A DNA stretch of 64,000 nucleotides from positions 2,774,001-2,838,000 of the forward strand of contig CM028914.1 in assembly GCA_016801845.1 (NCBI GenBank), read 5' to 3'. Of the stretch, positions 35,315 to 47,800 are shown one piece after another. The notes below the pieces were generated by a model. The model was given only the letters and a program-made list of their open reading frames with translations, had not been told where the DNA came from and ran no database searches. Numbering within the stretch: position 1 is the stretch's first letter; each line of letters begins with the position of its first letter. The stretch comes from Polydactylus sextarius. Lineage: Eukaryota; Chordata; Actinopteri; Polynemidae. The position numbers and the translations under genes were made by a program.

Positions 35315-37743
35315 CCACCACCGATGGATAAACTGAACATGGTCTGTCGTTTTATCAGCTGTGGATTTCAAAAGAAAATCGTTTAAATTATAATTCATCT
35401 CTTCATTTAGTCAAGTCAAGTCCACATCAAGGATGGAGGGAAACTTCCTGTCACGTTGCTGCTTTCTAAAAGTTAAAAAAAGATTTGATGTAATATCAAC
35501 TAATTTCTTCTTTGATCTTAAAACGACTACTTCCTGTTTTGTGTCTATAATGTAATTTATCTTTTATACATGTTTCTGAACTTCACTGAGATGTTCACAT
35601 TTAGAAACACTAGGGAGACACTCTGATGATGATGATGTGTCGTTTCAGCTCAGTCTTCGTCATCAGCACCATCACTTGTTCCTCTCCCTCCCTCGCTGCT
35701 CCTCAAGGTTATGAAGGTCACTCTCACTGGGCCTCCATCGTGGACTGTGAAGAGGCTGCAAAGACTTCAAACCAAAGAGTCCAGGGGATTTCTGGAGCTT
35801 TAAAATTCATTTTTAACACCGAGAACACATAATACTGCCTGGATGTTTCAATAGTCACAGTTTATTTACTTTGTTTTTCATGAACCGTATAAACCACTTA
35901 ATAAAACCTGCTCATGTGATATTACAGGTGTTAAAATCATCGACTGGCTGTTGCAGATTATGTGATATGGTGTAAACTAAACCTGCTGTCTCTTTTTTCC
36001 TGCTGGTTTTTGCACATTGGGAACATTATGTTCAATCATAAACTATAAAATTGTAGCCAATTAGACAACTGACCCCAAAAATATCTATAAACAACATGTT
36101 CCATTGATTCATGGTTCAAGAACAAACCACTCTCAGACTTTGTCCTGGATAAAAATATTTTCTATCTTAAAAAGACAAGTGGTTCCTCCTGGAGCCTCCT
36201 GGGTACCACCAACACCACCTCCACCACTACTCCAACCAGAGACCTGTTTCCCATCTGTTTCCAAATATAGAAAACAGACACGTCTGCGGAGTCTTCTAGG
36301 CTTTATTTCCTTTGAAAGTTGATATTTTGGGCAGTTTAGTTTAGTTTATAATAACAACATGTTTCTCTTTATAATATTAAGTTTCACTGTGATAAGATTA
36401 TGAACATCACATATTAGTTTGGAAGTAAAGATCTTAGACAATCGAAGACAAAGATAAAAGACAATGCAGTGTGTTTCTATCCATGGAGCTCTATGAATCT
36501 TCACTTGTATTGATGTTTGGAGGATGATTCAACCTCAGTCTATGTATTGACCACATCTCACTCCACCCATGACTTTAATATCTACATTCCTACCCCCCCC
36601 TCTAGAGGCAGCTCGCTAAGATGTGTGCTGATCGCTTTACAGAAGAAAAAACACCCTCGCAGCATAGTAAGAAGAAATCAGGACAACAATCCACCCACAG
36701 GGTCCACACTCCAACGTTACATTTCATCCTCTCTGTTGTTACATTCTGGTTGTGGCTTGTTTCTGTGTTTTTTTTTTTTTTTTTCATTTAAAGTAAACTT
36801 CCCTCGGAGATGATTGCAGAAGAGGAGGAATGTCAGCGTTTGAACTTTGGGCCTCAAAATTGTAGCATCTCAATCAAAGAGCAGTATGAATGTGGCAGCT
36901 TGTGGTGAGATTGTCTGTGTACACGAACACACACAATCCAGTTTCCTCATACTACACCCTGCTGCATGAATATTCAAGAAAGAAGGAGGAGGAGGAGGTG
37001 GCTGAGGTGAATGACTGAAAAAGTGTGAATGAAATACTTCCTCACTTACTCTCTCCCTAATTGCACGCTCCTTTTTACTACAAACCCCACGGTGCCTTAA
37101 AAAACACACACACAGCTGCAGTATCAAATTATTTTTCTTATCTTTTGAACATTTTCAATTTCATTACGTTCATTCAAGATTGCGCTGGAGATGACGTATT
37201 TAGTTAAATTCCCTTTAACTTCTAGTAAATATTCAACTTCCTCACATCTTGAAGCTTTGACGTGAATCAGGACTCAGATTATTTTCTGTTCAAATGTCTA
37301 AATTCTGTGATGTGACTGTCACGTCCAGTTGTTGGCTCTCTTTCTATCTCATCTGTATTCCAAACAGCGAATGCAGTCAGATAAGAGAGAAAGAAAAAAA
37401 ACTCATCCCTCCCATACACTCTTCTTTCTCCTCACAACCGCCTACCTTGCCTACCCACCTCCCCTTCTCCCATTCTGACTCATACTAAAATCCCAGTGAG
37501 GCCCCCCCCACACCCCCCAAACCCTCCACACCCTCCCACCCCTCCGCTCTCATTTGTTTTTTCTCTCCCTTTGATTGCCAAGCTGGCTCGAACGCAGCGA
37601 GCGAGCAAGGCAAGAGAGAGAATGAGCAAATGAAAACGAGGGATGGAGACAAGAAGGGAGAGGAAGAGGAGGAGGAAGACTCTGTACTGCCAAACGTGCC
37701 CGTAATGAGGATACTGTCAAAGGAAGACCTGAGGAGGTGGAGG

Positions 37744-37777
<34 letters not shown>

Positions 37778-37955
37778 TGACGGTGGGGGTGGAGGTGCGT
37801 GTGTGTGTCACTGAGAGATGGAGGTTTAGAAGGAGTGGGTGTTTATTAGTGAAACCCCTCTCGCCCCCGCATCATTCCCTCCACTGTCTTCATGCTTTTC
37901 TTGCCTACGAGATCTGTGAGAACAGAATCCCAAGCAGCACCTCCACATCCACCCA

Positions 37956-38002
<47 letters not shown>

Positions 38003-38097
38003 AAGCACAGGAACATACTATGAACCCATGTGTAACCAGAAACTTTGAGTATGTTTGTGTGTGTTTATAATGTTGTGTGACAGCTGGAGGAAGGAGC

Positions 38098-38148
<51 letters not shown>

Positions 38149-38624
38149 CACATGTGCTCTACTTCCTCACTGACATGTGTTCATCAGCCAATTAGAAACT
38201 GACTCACCAACGCCGCCACAATTTTGTTACATTTACAAAGTAGATCTGTGACAAACGTTGCTGAAACGGTCTCAGACTTTTTGCAAAGTCATTCGTCGTC
38301 TTTTCTCATCTCCTCTAACTCCAACTGTGACTCACACACACACACACACACACAAAAACTTCACAACATTATGCCAAAGTCATATGTTGACTGTAATTAC
38401 CATGCAATGCCAGCTGTAAGTGTGTGTGTACAAGTGTGGGCAGTGGAGTGAGTGAATCTGTTTGTCAGCAGGAGGATCATTGGGAATATTTTAAGCAACA
38501 TATGTGTCTGAACCGAGCTTTGATACTGTCCATACTTAGATTATATGAGGCATGAATTTCCTAATTACTGTTATACGCATTTTACACTATCTTACAACCC
38601 AGACCTGTCTTCATAGTGGAACCA
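35313..38624. other. Low-complexity spacer, no gene seen
   Basis: Pyrimidine/purine-biased tracts and microsatellites: (TG)n at 37746-37776, (CA)n at 37958-37998, (TG)n at 38100-38147 and (CA)n at 38333-38354, plus a T run at 36769-36784. This is where mammals carry HIC1. No long BTB or C2H2 zinc-finger frame is present. Confidence 0.5.
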
Positions 38625-38680
38625 GTATCCCAGTTTCCCCCAGAGATCAATTAAGTGTTTCTGATTGTGATTCTGATTAA
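38625..38680 (+). mobile_element. LINE 3'-terminal fragment (L2/Rex1-like)
   Basis: 'cagtttcccccagagatcaattaagtgtttctgattgtgattctgatt' (shown as separate words in the sequence) is the typical fish LINE tail: a C-rich hairpin, 'gatcaataaagt' and terminal (TGATTC)n-like repeats. The copy is severely 5'-truncated. Confidence 0.55.
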
Positions 38681-39245
38681 ACTGGAGGCTTCGCTTTAAC
38701 GCAGCATTCGTTGCTCCAACACTGTTCAAATGCACGGAGGTTTACAGTGAAGTTCCCAACCAAAAGTTTCTTAAGGTTCCAGATGTGTCAGTGTGGAAAT
38801 GTGCAGATTTTTAAAAAAAAAAAAAAAAAAAAGGAGAAACTGGGGTTGAGTAAGATGGCATAGTTAAGGGGGAAAGATAAGGGAAAATAACATAATAAGA
38901 GGTTAAGAAGTGGTGTTGTAGGGTTGGTGTTTGATTAAGAGTTTTAATAAAACTTTCATTGATTTAGGTCATGAAATGTTGTCAGTATCTTTCTGCGTTC
39001 GATGTCTTTGTTTAAAATTCTCTATTTTCTGTTTTACTGCTCTGCGTTGACACATCGCTCCATGTTGTCTTTTTCCTCCCCTGTCACTCTCTCCATCTCT
39101 TTTTTGTGAATTATGCATTAAATAGCAGTTGAGATGGATATATTCCAAACATGTAGTGCCAGTAAATATGCGTCACAGAAGCCTCTTTCTGTCGGTCTAT
39201 CTGTCGGTGTCTCTCTCTCTGTGTCTCTCTCTGTCTCTCTCTGTC

Positions 39246-39276
<31 letters not shown>

Positions 39277-40643
39277 TACCCACACGTCTTCTTTAATTTC
39301 TGTCTCTCTCACAACTCGAGATGAGGATCCCATTTCAGTCACCCTGCTCTCTATCTCCCTGCCATTTTCATTCTCTTTCATTTGTTTCCCGCTTTGCGAC
39401 CCTGCAGTATTTCCATTCTCCTCCATCCTCAACCACAATAATGTCCCACTCCTTCTGTCTCCACCGTCTCCACTCTTCTGACTGTATTCCCCCCCCATCT
39501 GTCCTCCTTCTCCTCCATTCCAGTCATCTTTAAAAGTCATCTCCTCCCACCACCCAGTGTCCCAGTGGGGGGAGACAGAGAGAGAGAGACTGGAAGAGAA
39601 AGAGACGGGGGCAGGAGAGATCGAGATATGATTGGGCTGGAGAAACCCCCTGGTGTCAGAAATTCACCTGCAAGAACTCCCCGCTTCCCCCGCTTTTCTC
39701 ATCTGTATTCATCGTCTCTCCTCTCTCCTCCTCTCCTGCATCATGCCTCTTCGCCTCCTCTTTCTCTCCATCTCACTCCTTTCCTTCTCTCGTTGCCCCC
39801 CCCCCCTCTGTCCTTCTGTGTCACTTATCACCCTGCATTGCTCCACCTGCACTGTGGTGCAGCACCGACAATCAGAAACTCTGCACACATACACACACAC
39901 ACACGCACACAAGTAACTCACACACACTCTCACACACAGGGAGACACACACCCACCACTTCCGGCAGCTCCCCCCCACCCCCATTTCTCTCTCACACCTC
40001 TCCACTGCAGACACGAAACACTCCACAACCCCTGGTGTACCAGAGCTTCATGAAGGCACGCTGCTAGTTCTACATAACAACAGTGCTCTGCTTTGACACA
40101 CGATGATGTTCATTAATGTAGCTGTGATAATAAAATGAAAAGAGGAGGATTTAACGATAGGAATGGGTGGAAGGGTGAAATGACAATAATTATGAGAAAT
40201 AATATTCATCATCAGTGTATCATGCTTTATGAAAAATATACAATAAAAAAGACAATAGTAATCTAATTAAAACCAAATTATGTTAAATTACATCTATAAT
40301 AATAATAATAATAATAATCTACAAGATGCTGTTTTTGCTGCTTTATAGGTAAGTTAGACAAAAGTAACTGCGACTACTGACAAGTAATTTGCATACACAC
40401 ATATGTGTGGACAGTGCTGATTAATTATGCTAAAGAAGAGAGTGGAGCACCTCAGGTGAATAATTTATTGATACAATGAAGGAATGTGTGTGGAAAAAGA
40501 GGATGAAGATGCATGTGTGGGAGATTTATAAGACGGACAAGAGACTCTGGCCCTTTAATTTGGTGTTGCTAGGGAAATGAAGCTGTTTACTCTAGCATCA
40601 GCCACACAGATGATGGCTGCATGAACTCTCCAACCTCCCCCAT

Positions 40644-40644
<1 letters not shown>
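38681..40644. other. Low-complexity spacer, no gene seen
   Basis: A-run at 38813-38832, (CTGT)n/(CT)n at 39207-39278, CT/CCT-rich tracts at 39480-40010 and (AAT)n at 40300-40318. Overlapping frames on both strands are composition artefacts. Confidence 0.5.
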
Positions 40645-40711
<67 letters not shown>

Positions 40712-41001
40712 GCTCTGTTTAAACTGATCTCCTTTATTTCTACAGTTGTTTGGTTAATTCATGTCAAAGTTATGAGAGAGGATGTGGTGAGGTGATGTTG
40801 CACTTTATTGATGTGAATTTCTTAGAAAACAAAAATGGATTAAAGTTTATTGTTGAGCAAATCTAATGTTGGACAATAGAAACAGGGTATCAGAAATCTG
40901 CTCTGATGCTATCTGACTGTTCCCTCACTCTGGAGGAGAAGAGGATTTATCAGAATAAAGAATCAACCCTGACATCTAGTGGATATTGTTTGGTATTGAG
41001 C

Positions 41002-41051
<50 letters not shown>

Positions 41052-41105
41052 CAGACTTAAGCCTCTCTAAGACTTTCATCCCCCAGGCTGCATGAATTAC
41101 ATAAC

Positions 41106-41154
<49 letters not shown>

Positions 41155-41165
41155 CATACACACAT
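40645..41165. repeat. Three long CA/GT microsatellites
   Basis: (CA)n of about 32 units at 40645-40708, (GT)n of about 23 units at 41004-41049, and (TA)n(TG)n(TA)n at 41106-41165. Confidence 0.9.
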
Positions 41166-41465
41166 ACATACGTACATATACATCTTGTCCAGTTGCAGCT
41201 CAACACAATGTCACAAACTTTAACTTTGAGTCTAATTAGAATGGTAAAGGTTTGTTTCAATCAAAAACAATTAAGATAGAACACTTAATCAAACACCCTA
41301 TTCATTATAAAAGTGATATCAATACGAGATGATCAAATATATTTAACGGGGCCATATAACAAAATGATTTCTGGGATTTTTAAACATATTACATACACAT
41401 AACACACACATAACTAGGAAATACAACAAAAATAAAATACAGTCAAACGATGTAAAGAAACATAT

Positions 41466-41613
41466 ATAATATAATATAATATAATATAATATAATATAAT
41501 ATAATATAATATAATATAATATAATATAATATAATATAATATAATATAATATAATATAATAGAATAGAATAATAGAATAGAATAGAATAGAATAGAATAG
41601 AATAGAATAGAAT
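41466..41613. repeat. Compound pentanucleotide repeat (ATAAT)19-(AGAAT)n
   Basis: Nineteen perfect ATAAT units (41466-41560) switch to about ten AGAAT units with one irregular unit. The array ends about 190 bases before the SMG6 start codon, so it abuts the core promoter. Confidence 0.95.
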
Positions 41614-41694
41614 GAACTAAACCTGTATTTAATGATTTCTAACTTGACAGGAATGTGGTTTGGAATTTGAAAACCCAAGTCAAAGTGAAGCGCC

Positions 41695-41802
41695 AATATT
41701 AAACTACATTACCCGACAGTCTTAGCGGCAACGTCATCCGTTGACTAAGTTTGACCCCGACGCGCCACCGTAGTTGTTGTGTTTGTTTTAGTCAAAGCAA
41801 AG
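41695..41802 (+). promoter_or_regulatory. SMG6 core promoter and leader
   Basis: AACTACATTACCCGACAG near 41702-41719 resembles the ZNF143/THAP11 motif ACTACAATTCCC found in many housekeeping promoters. CpGs are enriched from 41725 to 41770. No TATA box. The ATG lies in gcaaagATGG, a good initiation context. Confidence 0.45.
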
Positions 41803-44800
41803 ATGGCGAACGAGTTGGACAGAGTACGAATCTCAGCTGCGGAACTCCGAGCTGAAGCGTCGAATGCACTTAACATTACCGACTGTCAGAAAGGTAAGAT
41901 GAAGTGAACTAGATACTAGAGGTGGATGCGTTTACGAAAAAGTAGATAAATTAAAGCGAAGTGGTGTTTTAAGTCAGCTTGAAAGTGGCTTACGGTGTTG
42001 ATAAGTTTGTACCCAGCTAATGTTGTTAGCTAGCTAACTTAGCTAACTGTCCATTCTTTGGTCGCACGCGGTTTGTTTTAAACGCCCCTTTCTACCTTTG
42101 TTTATGTGCCTCTGTTGTTACTATTTAACCCGGTTTTTAACATTATCCGTATAATTTCTTTATACTTACGCGTTGTACTTTAACTGTGTGAGCACAAGTA
42201 ATGTGTCTTTAATGTTTGGATGCAACGTTTCGACTGATAAACTCGATAATCGTCGTCGATAAGTTGTAGTAAACGTTAGAGAACTTAGTTAACGTTAACT
42301 AACCGCTGTAATCATGTCCGTTTTTAATTATATTAATTATAAGTTTCCCAGGAAAACTCAACATAAACAGTAGTTTAAACGCTGATAGTTGTGGGAAATA
42401 TTACATGTTTAATTATAGCTACACAGTAGCTGTGAGTAGTACTCAGTTAGTTTTCATTTGACATTGAATGTTCGTAACTTTCTATTTTTTTTTTTTTTTT
42501 TTTTTGTTTTGTTTTTTTCTATAGTTTGTCAATATTTACATGTGTGTTTTCCTTATCTGCTCTGATTCTGACTCTATTAAATGTTGACATATGCAGTGAC
42601 TTTGTTGTAAACAGGAAAAACTTTAATTGTACTGTGTTTAAAAGGTAAGTGCTGGTTATATTATTTACTTTTCCTTTCATCAACAAATTCCAATTGCAGA
42701 TCTTAACGTAGCGTATACCAATGCACTTATAAATACAGATAAATTAAAAATAGGCTTCCCCTGTGCAGGCACAATCGATAAAAACATGCCTTTGTTCCTC
42801 CATCAATCAAGCTCTTTAACAGCCAGAAATGAATGTGATGGTCTTGTATTGAAGTGAATGTATATTTATGACAGGTAGGGTTTGGATGTTGGTGATTGAT
42901 TGGACAAATGACTGTGTGTGTGACAGTGTGTGTGTGAACCTGTATTTGTGACAGAGTGAATGTTTTTTTTATTATTATTTTGGTAGGTTGACATCATTAT
43001 GTGGTTGATGGTAATGTGATGTGAATGCGTATGATAATGCTGGAAGAGGAGGTGGTGTAGTTTTGAATAGTTTAGGGCAGCGAGTGAGAACGTACAATGT
43101 TAGCCTGTGGCTACTACTACTTTTGTTTTATGTTTGTATTGTTGTTCTGTGTGTAGTACTGTTTGTACTGTATGTTGTGGTTGTGATTGTTAATGTTGCT
43201 TCAACTTTCCCTATGTCCGAGACGAGTTTCTCCCTGGAGGAGACTAAGAAAGAAACCTAATCTAAATTACACACTTGACATGTTCCTGTCAGCGTGAAAA
43301 GCTTATCAAGTACAGCTGGAAATAGACCCTAACGTGTGGTCTTTACTCCTGTTTAAATAGTATGTAAGAAACAAGTAGAGCGTTGAGCAGATTAAAAAAG
43401 TTATGTAGCTCTGTTTTGGAGAAGTCAAACAACATATTTGTGACTCTTTCTTATATCTCTGGTGGGAATTAAAAGTTGTAGAGAAGCAAGTCTTTCTTAT
43501 GTGTAAGTGGGAATTAATGCACTTAGAGAAGCTCAGTTGGGGTGTAAATCACACGTTTCATTAGATAACGATATGGAATTTGTTGTTATCATAAAGTGTC
43601 AGCATATGGTTTGATTCAAGGTCCTCAGACCTCAAGGTCTGAGGATCAGCTCACAAGAAAGAAAAACAACTAAAATCTGATTTGACCAGATTCCAGATTT
43701 CTAAATGAAAACCAGTCTGTTTTAATAAACAGAATCAAACCAGACGTTGTGTTGTTGATCAGCTTTTCATGACCTTGATCAGCTTGTTGTGACCTGCCTG
43801 GCACTAGGCTACTAGCATTGTCTGAATATTTAGGAAGGAGCAGTAGGAGATGGAGCTTGCATAGAAATAATAACACAGATGTGTCACAGAAATTTATTCT
43901 AAATGTGATGAGATGGATCCATGTTTTCACTTTGCATCAATAATATAGGATGTAGATTGATGGAAAATTACAATCCTACAGTTGGTAAGTTATGACAGTT
44001 GAAGCAGCTGAAGCATCTTATTTTCTTTTTTCTATTTTTCTCCAGAGGAACAACATCTAGCCAAGCAACATAAGAGACGTGACGGAAAGCGTCCTGACTT
44101 GCAGCGCTACCAACCAACCACAGGACATGGACGTCGTCACCGTGACAGTGAGGAAGGAGAAGCCGGTCAAAACGATCCTGTGACTACACATCTACCTGAG
44201 CATGATAAACCATCACAGATCGAGAAGAAGGACGTGCCTGAAAAAGTGTTAGATTGCGCCGATGGTGGGATGGGGACAGGTCAAAGAGAAGAAGACAGGA
44301 GGAGAGGTGATGGTAGTAACGCTCAGAACTGTAGGAAGGTCAACAACTCACAGGGTAAAACAGAAACAAATCAGGAGAAAGGCTTCGTTGAAAATGACAG
44401 AGATCACCAGGAACCAGTTGGAGCTGCTAAGCCAGCGAGGAAAGCCCGTAAACCTGACCGAGAGTTTTATCAACCTGGGAGTCGAAGGAGTGTCCAGGGA
44501 AAAGACAGTGGATTTGGAAGAGAGCAGGATAAACCTCCACCGAGGAAGCAAGAGCAGAAAAATGAACCAGAGTCCCAGGTGAATACAGTAGAAATGGAGG
44601 GAAACAGTAAAACACCCACACAGAGGCAGACAGGGAAAGGTAAAGAAGGAAGAGGTGCACAGGAAAATGTAAAACCGTCTAAATCCAACGAGGGAAACAA
44701 AAAACAAGGAGGCAGAGATGTTCAAAAACCTCCGCTACCTTCTGATGCTTCGGTTGAGAAAGTTACCAGCAAAGTAGAGAAACTCAGCATAAAAGAAAAG

Positions 44801-47800
44801 AATAAAGTTGAATGTGAAGAGCTAAGTTGCAAGAGAGGAGAGGTGACTGATAAAGGAAGACAGGGCCAAGGTGGAGGTTCAAAGGAGGAGGAGGAAAAGT
44901 CAGAGAAGAGGAGTGAAAAAGGAAACCGAAGGAGACGAGGAGGAGATAAAGAGAAACAGAGGAATCAGGAATCACGGAGGGAAGATGAAGAAGGTGGAGG
45001 AGGAAGAGGCAACCAGGGAAAATCTGAGAAAGAGAGGAAGGATAACAAGCCTGGTAAGATGAGCGAGACCCACCAAAGTAAAGCAAGAGAGAACAGAACA
45101 AACAGACGAGGAGACAACAACCAGCGGTCAAAAGAGACTGAGAAAGACACCAAGAATGGAAAGAATGTAGATAAGACCGTAGAGCGGGTTGATAAAAATA
45201 AATCTAATACAAACACAACAACACCGTCATCAAAACGATATTCCAAATCAGATATTCGACGCTCACGAAACCGAACATACAGCAGCAGCTCAGCAAGCAG
45301 CGTCACCAGTCTGGATGGACCAGGACTCAGGATGGAGGTGGAGAGTACAAAGTGGCAGCGGATGCAACTAAAGCAAAACAACAAAGAAGAGACACTTAAT
45401 AGTAGAGATGGACGAAGGAGTCATTTACAAAGCTGGACGACCAATGGAGAGTCGTCCACAGAATCACTAGAGGGAAGTGAGATGAGCGACGTCGCAGAAG
45501 AAAGGAGGAGAACAAGAGGAGAGGAGGAGGAGCTGAGTGCAGCGAGGAGGAGGGAGGAAAGGAACAAACCTAAAGGAAATAAAGGTGGAGGTAGAGGAAT
45601 CTTAAGGATTTCTCTTGAGAAACATTCAGGTGTTTCTACACACAGTAGTGACACACAACATGGTAAACAAGGCGTAGCTCGTCGTGGCAGAGGTGGAGGG
45701 ATCCTCATCCTTCCAGCTCGTACAGACATCTCCAACGCACCTGAGGTTGGACAGAGGATGCTCTTTGGAGGAATCAGAGGAGGAGCAGTCAGCAGCACTA
45801 GAGGAGGAAGAGGAGGAGGAGTCAGACGACTCTGGGATCCCAACAACCCGGACCAGAAACCTGCTCTGACGGGAACGCATTCTTCACAGCATAAATCTCT
45901 CCAGCAGCCAATATACCTGCAGACTGGAGCCGGATATGGACAACTGCATTTTCTGGACACAGATGATGAGATCGCAGGGAGTCCGCCGGTCCCACAGGGC
46001 GAGCACTTTAGATCCCAGCAGGCTGCTGCCATGGCCTACTACAAATTTCAAAACTCTGACAACCCCTACTGCTACCCCATGTCTGCCAGCAGCCCTGGCA
46101 GCAGCAGCAGCCAGCGTTATCCATATCCTTATCACATGGGACCCTATCAAATGGCTCCTCCTAATGGTATGTACCCGGCTCCTGGTGTGGGTCAGTTCTG
46201 TGGCAGTTACAGAGGAGCAGGTTATTCTCAGCAGAGTACAGGAAGCAGTTTGACACCTGAAGAGGCGGAGCAACATGCCAGAGGGGAGCTGGGGAGGCTG
46301 CTGAGGGCGGCGGACACACAGGAGCTGCAGCTCAGCAACTTACTATCGAGAGACAGAGTCAGTGCTGATGGACTGGATCGTATGGCTCAGCTCAGGTGAG
46401 GATTCAGGTAGAAAACGTGTGTGTGTTATTGGCTCAACAGACAAACTGAAAACATCCTGTTATGTCTCTTTGTTTTCCAGAGCCGACCTCTTGGGCCTGT
46501 ACGAGCAGGTCATCCTCACAGACATCGAGTTCTCAGACTCTCAGAACGTGGACCAGGCTTTGTGGAAGAACGTCTTCTACCAGGTCATAGAGCGTTTCCG
46601 GCAGCTACTCAAAGACCCGGCCTACGACAACACTCCTCACATCAGGAACATGCTGCTCACGCTGCTCGATGAGGTGAGGAACTAAGATGAGGCACAGTTT
46701 AATGAGTTTTACAAGAGAAAGTCGCTGTGGGAAACTTGGTTAGTTAAACAGTTCAGACTGTAAGAATTTGGACAGTAACACACTTTCTGTGCCTCCGGCT
46801 GATTCAGTTTGAAGTAAAACTATTGATACAACATTAATCCACCTTTCAGCTTTAATTTGAGTTGGTTTCTACGAACATGGAGAACTGACAACTTTGGTTG
46901 ATTTGGCTCAGTTCAGCCTCATTGTTCTTTAATTTTGATTGAATCAAGGAGTAGGTGATCCTCCTGTAGTCTCTGCATTCATCCTGTTTGTCTCCTCAGC
47001 AGTGAAATAATCAGTTATTTCAGTAGCTGCATCAGCAGCTACACCTGCACAGGCTGTAACACAACCGGCCTCATGTTTGACAGATGAGGAGGCAGCTTTG
47101 GTTCATCAGCTGCATCTTTTCTTCACCACACTTCTCTTTATCTTCTTCACTTGTTCACACTAAGTCTTCGTTCTCAGCAAGTCGTTCAAACATGTTTAAT
47201 CCAACATTTTCACAGCAGTAAAGTGAGGAGACAGCTCCATCTTAGTCATCTTAGTATGTGATTTGTGCCTGAATCAGTGTTGAAACATCACACAGGAACC
47301 CGAAAAGATTTTAGTTGTCAAGTCTCTAATTTTAAACCCTTGTAAATTGGCTTAAATGTGTTTTCAGGGTTTTATCTCACGCACAGTTCTGTCGACGTAA
47401 ATCTGCTCAAACTAAAGCTGAGACTTGGTAAAAAAAAGCTGCTGGTAGAACTAAAGTTCATTTTTTTCTTCACTGTATCTTCAACTATTTATCGTGGTCA
47501 CTGTGTTTGTTTTTACAGGGAGCTCTGTTCTTTGACACTCTGCTGCAGAAGCTGCAGACAGTTTATCAGTTTAAATTAGAGGATTACATGGACGGTATGG
47601 CCATCAGAGCTCGGGCTTTACGCAAAACGGTACCGAAATATTCCTTTCAGTTGGTGTTTTTCTGTCATTTATTATTGTTACTCAATGAAATACTATAACA
47701 TATCAACATTTATACATCTTCCCTTTCTTTAGCCAGTTTACTACTTGTCAATGAACTGTTTTTTCTTGTATTTCCATATTTTTCAGGTGAAATACGCACT

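Noticed and set aside
39118..40053. Ser/Leu/Arg-rich overlapping frames
   Set aside because: CT, CCT and CTGT low-complexity sequence gives stop-free frames on both strands.
41343..41696. 117-codon Ile/Leu/Tyr-rich minus-strand frame resembling a membrane protein
   Set aside because: It is translation of the ATAAT/AGAAT pentanucleotide array.
44348..46276. Several long minus-strand frames opposite SMG6 exon 2
   Set aside because: They arise because the sense exon is purine-rich, which makes antisense stop codons rare. No domain is recognisable.
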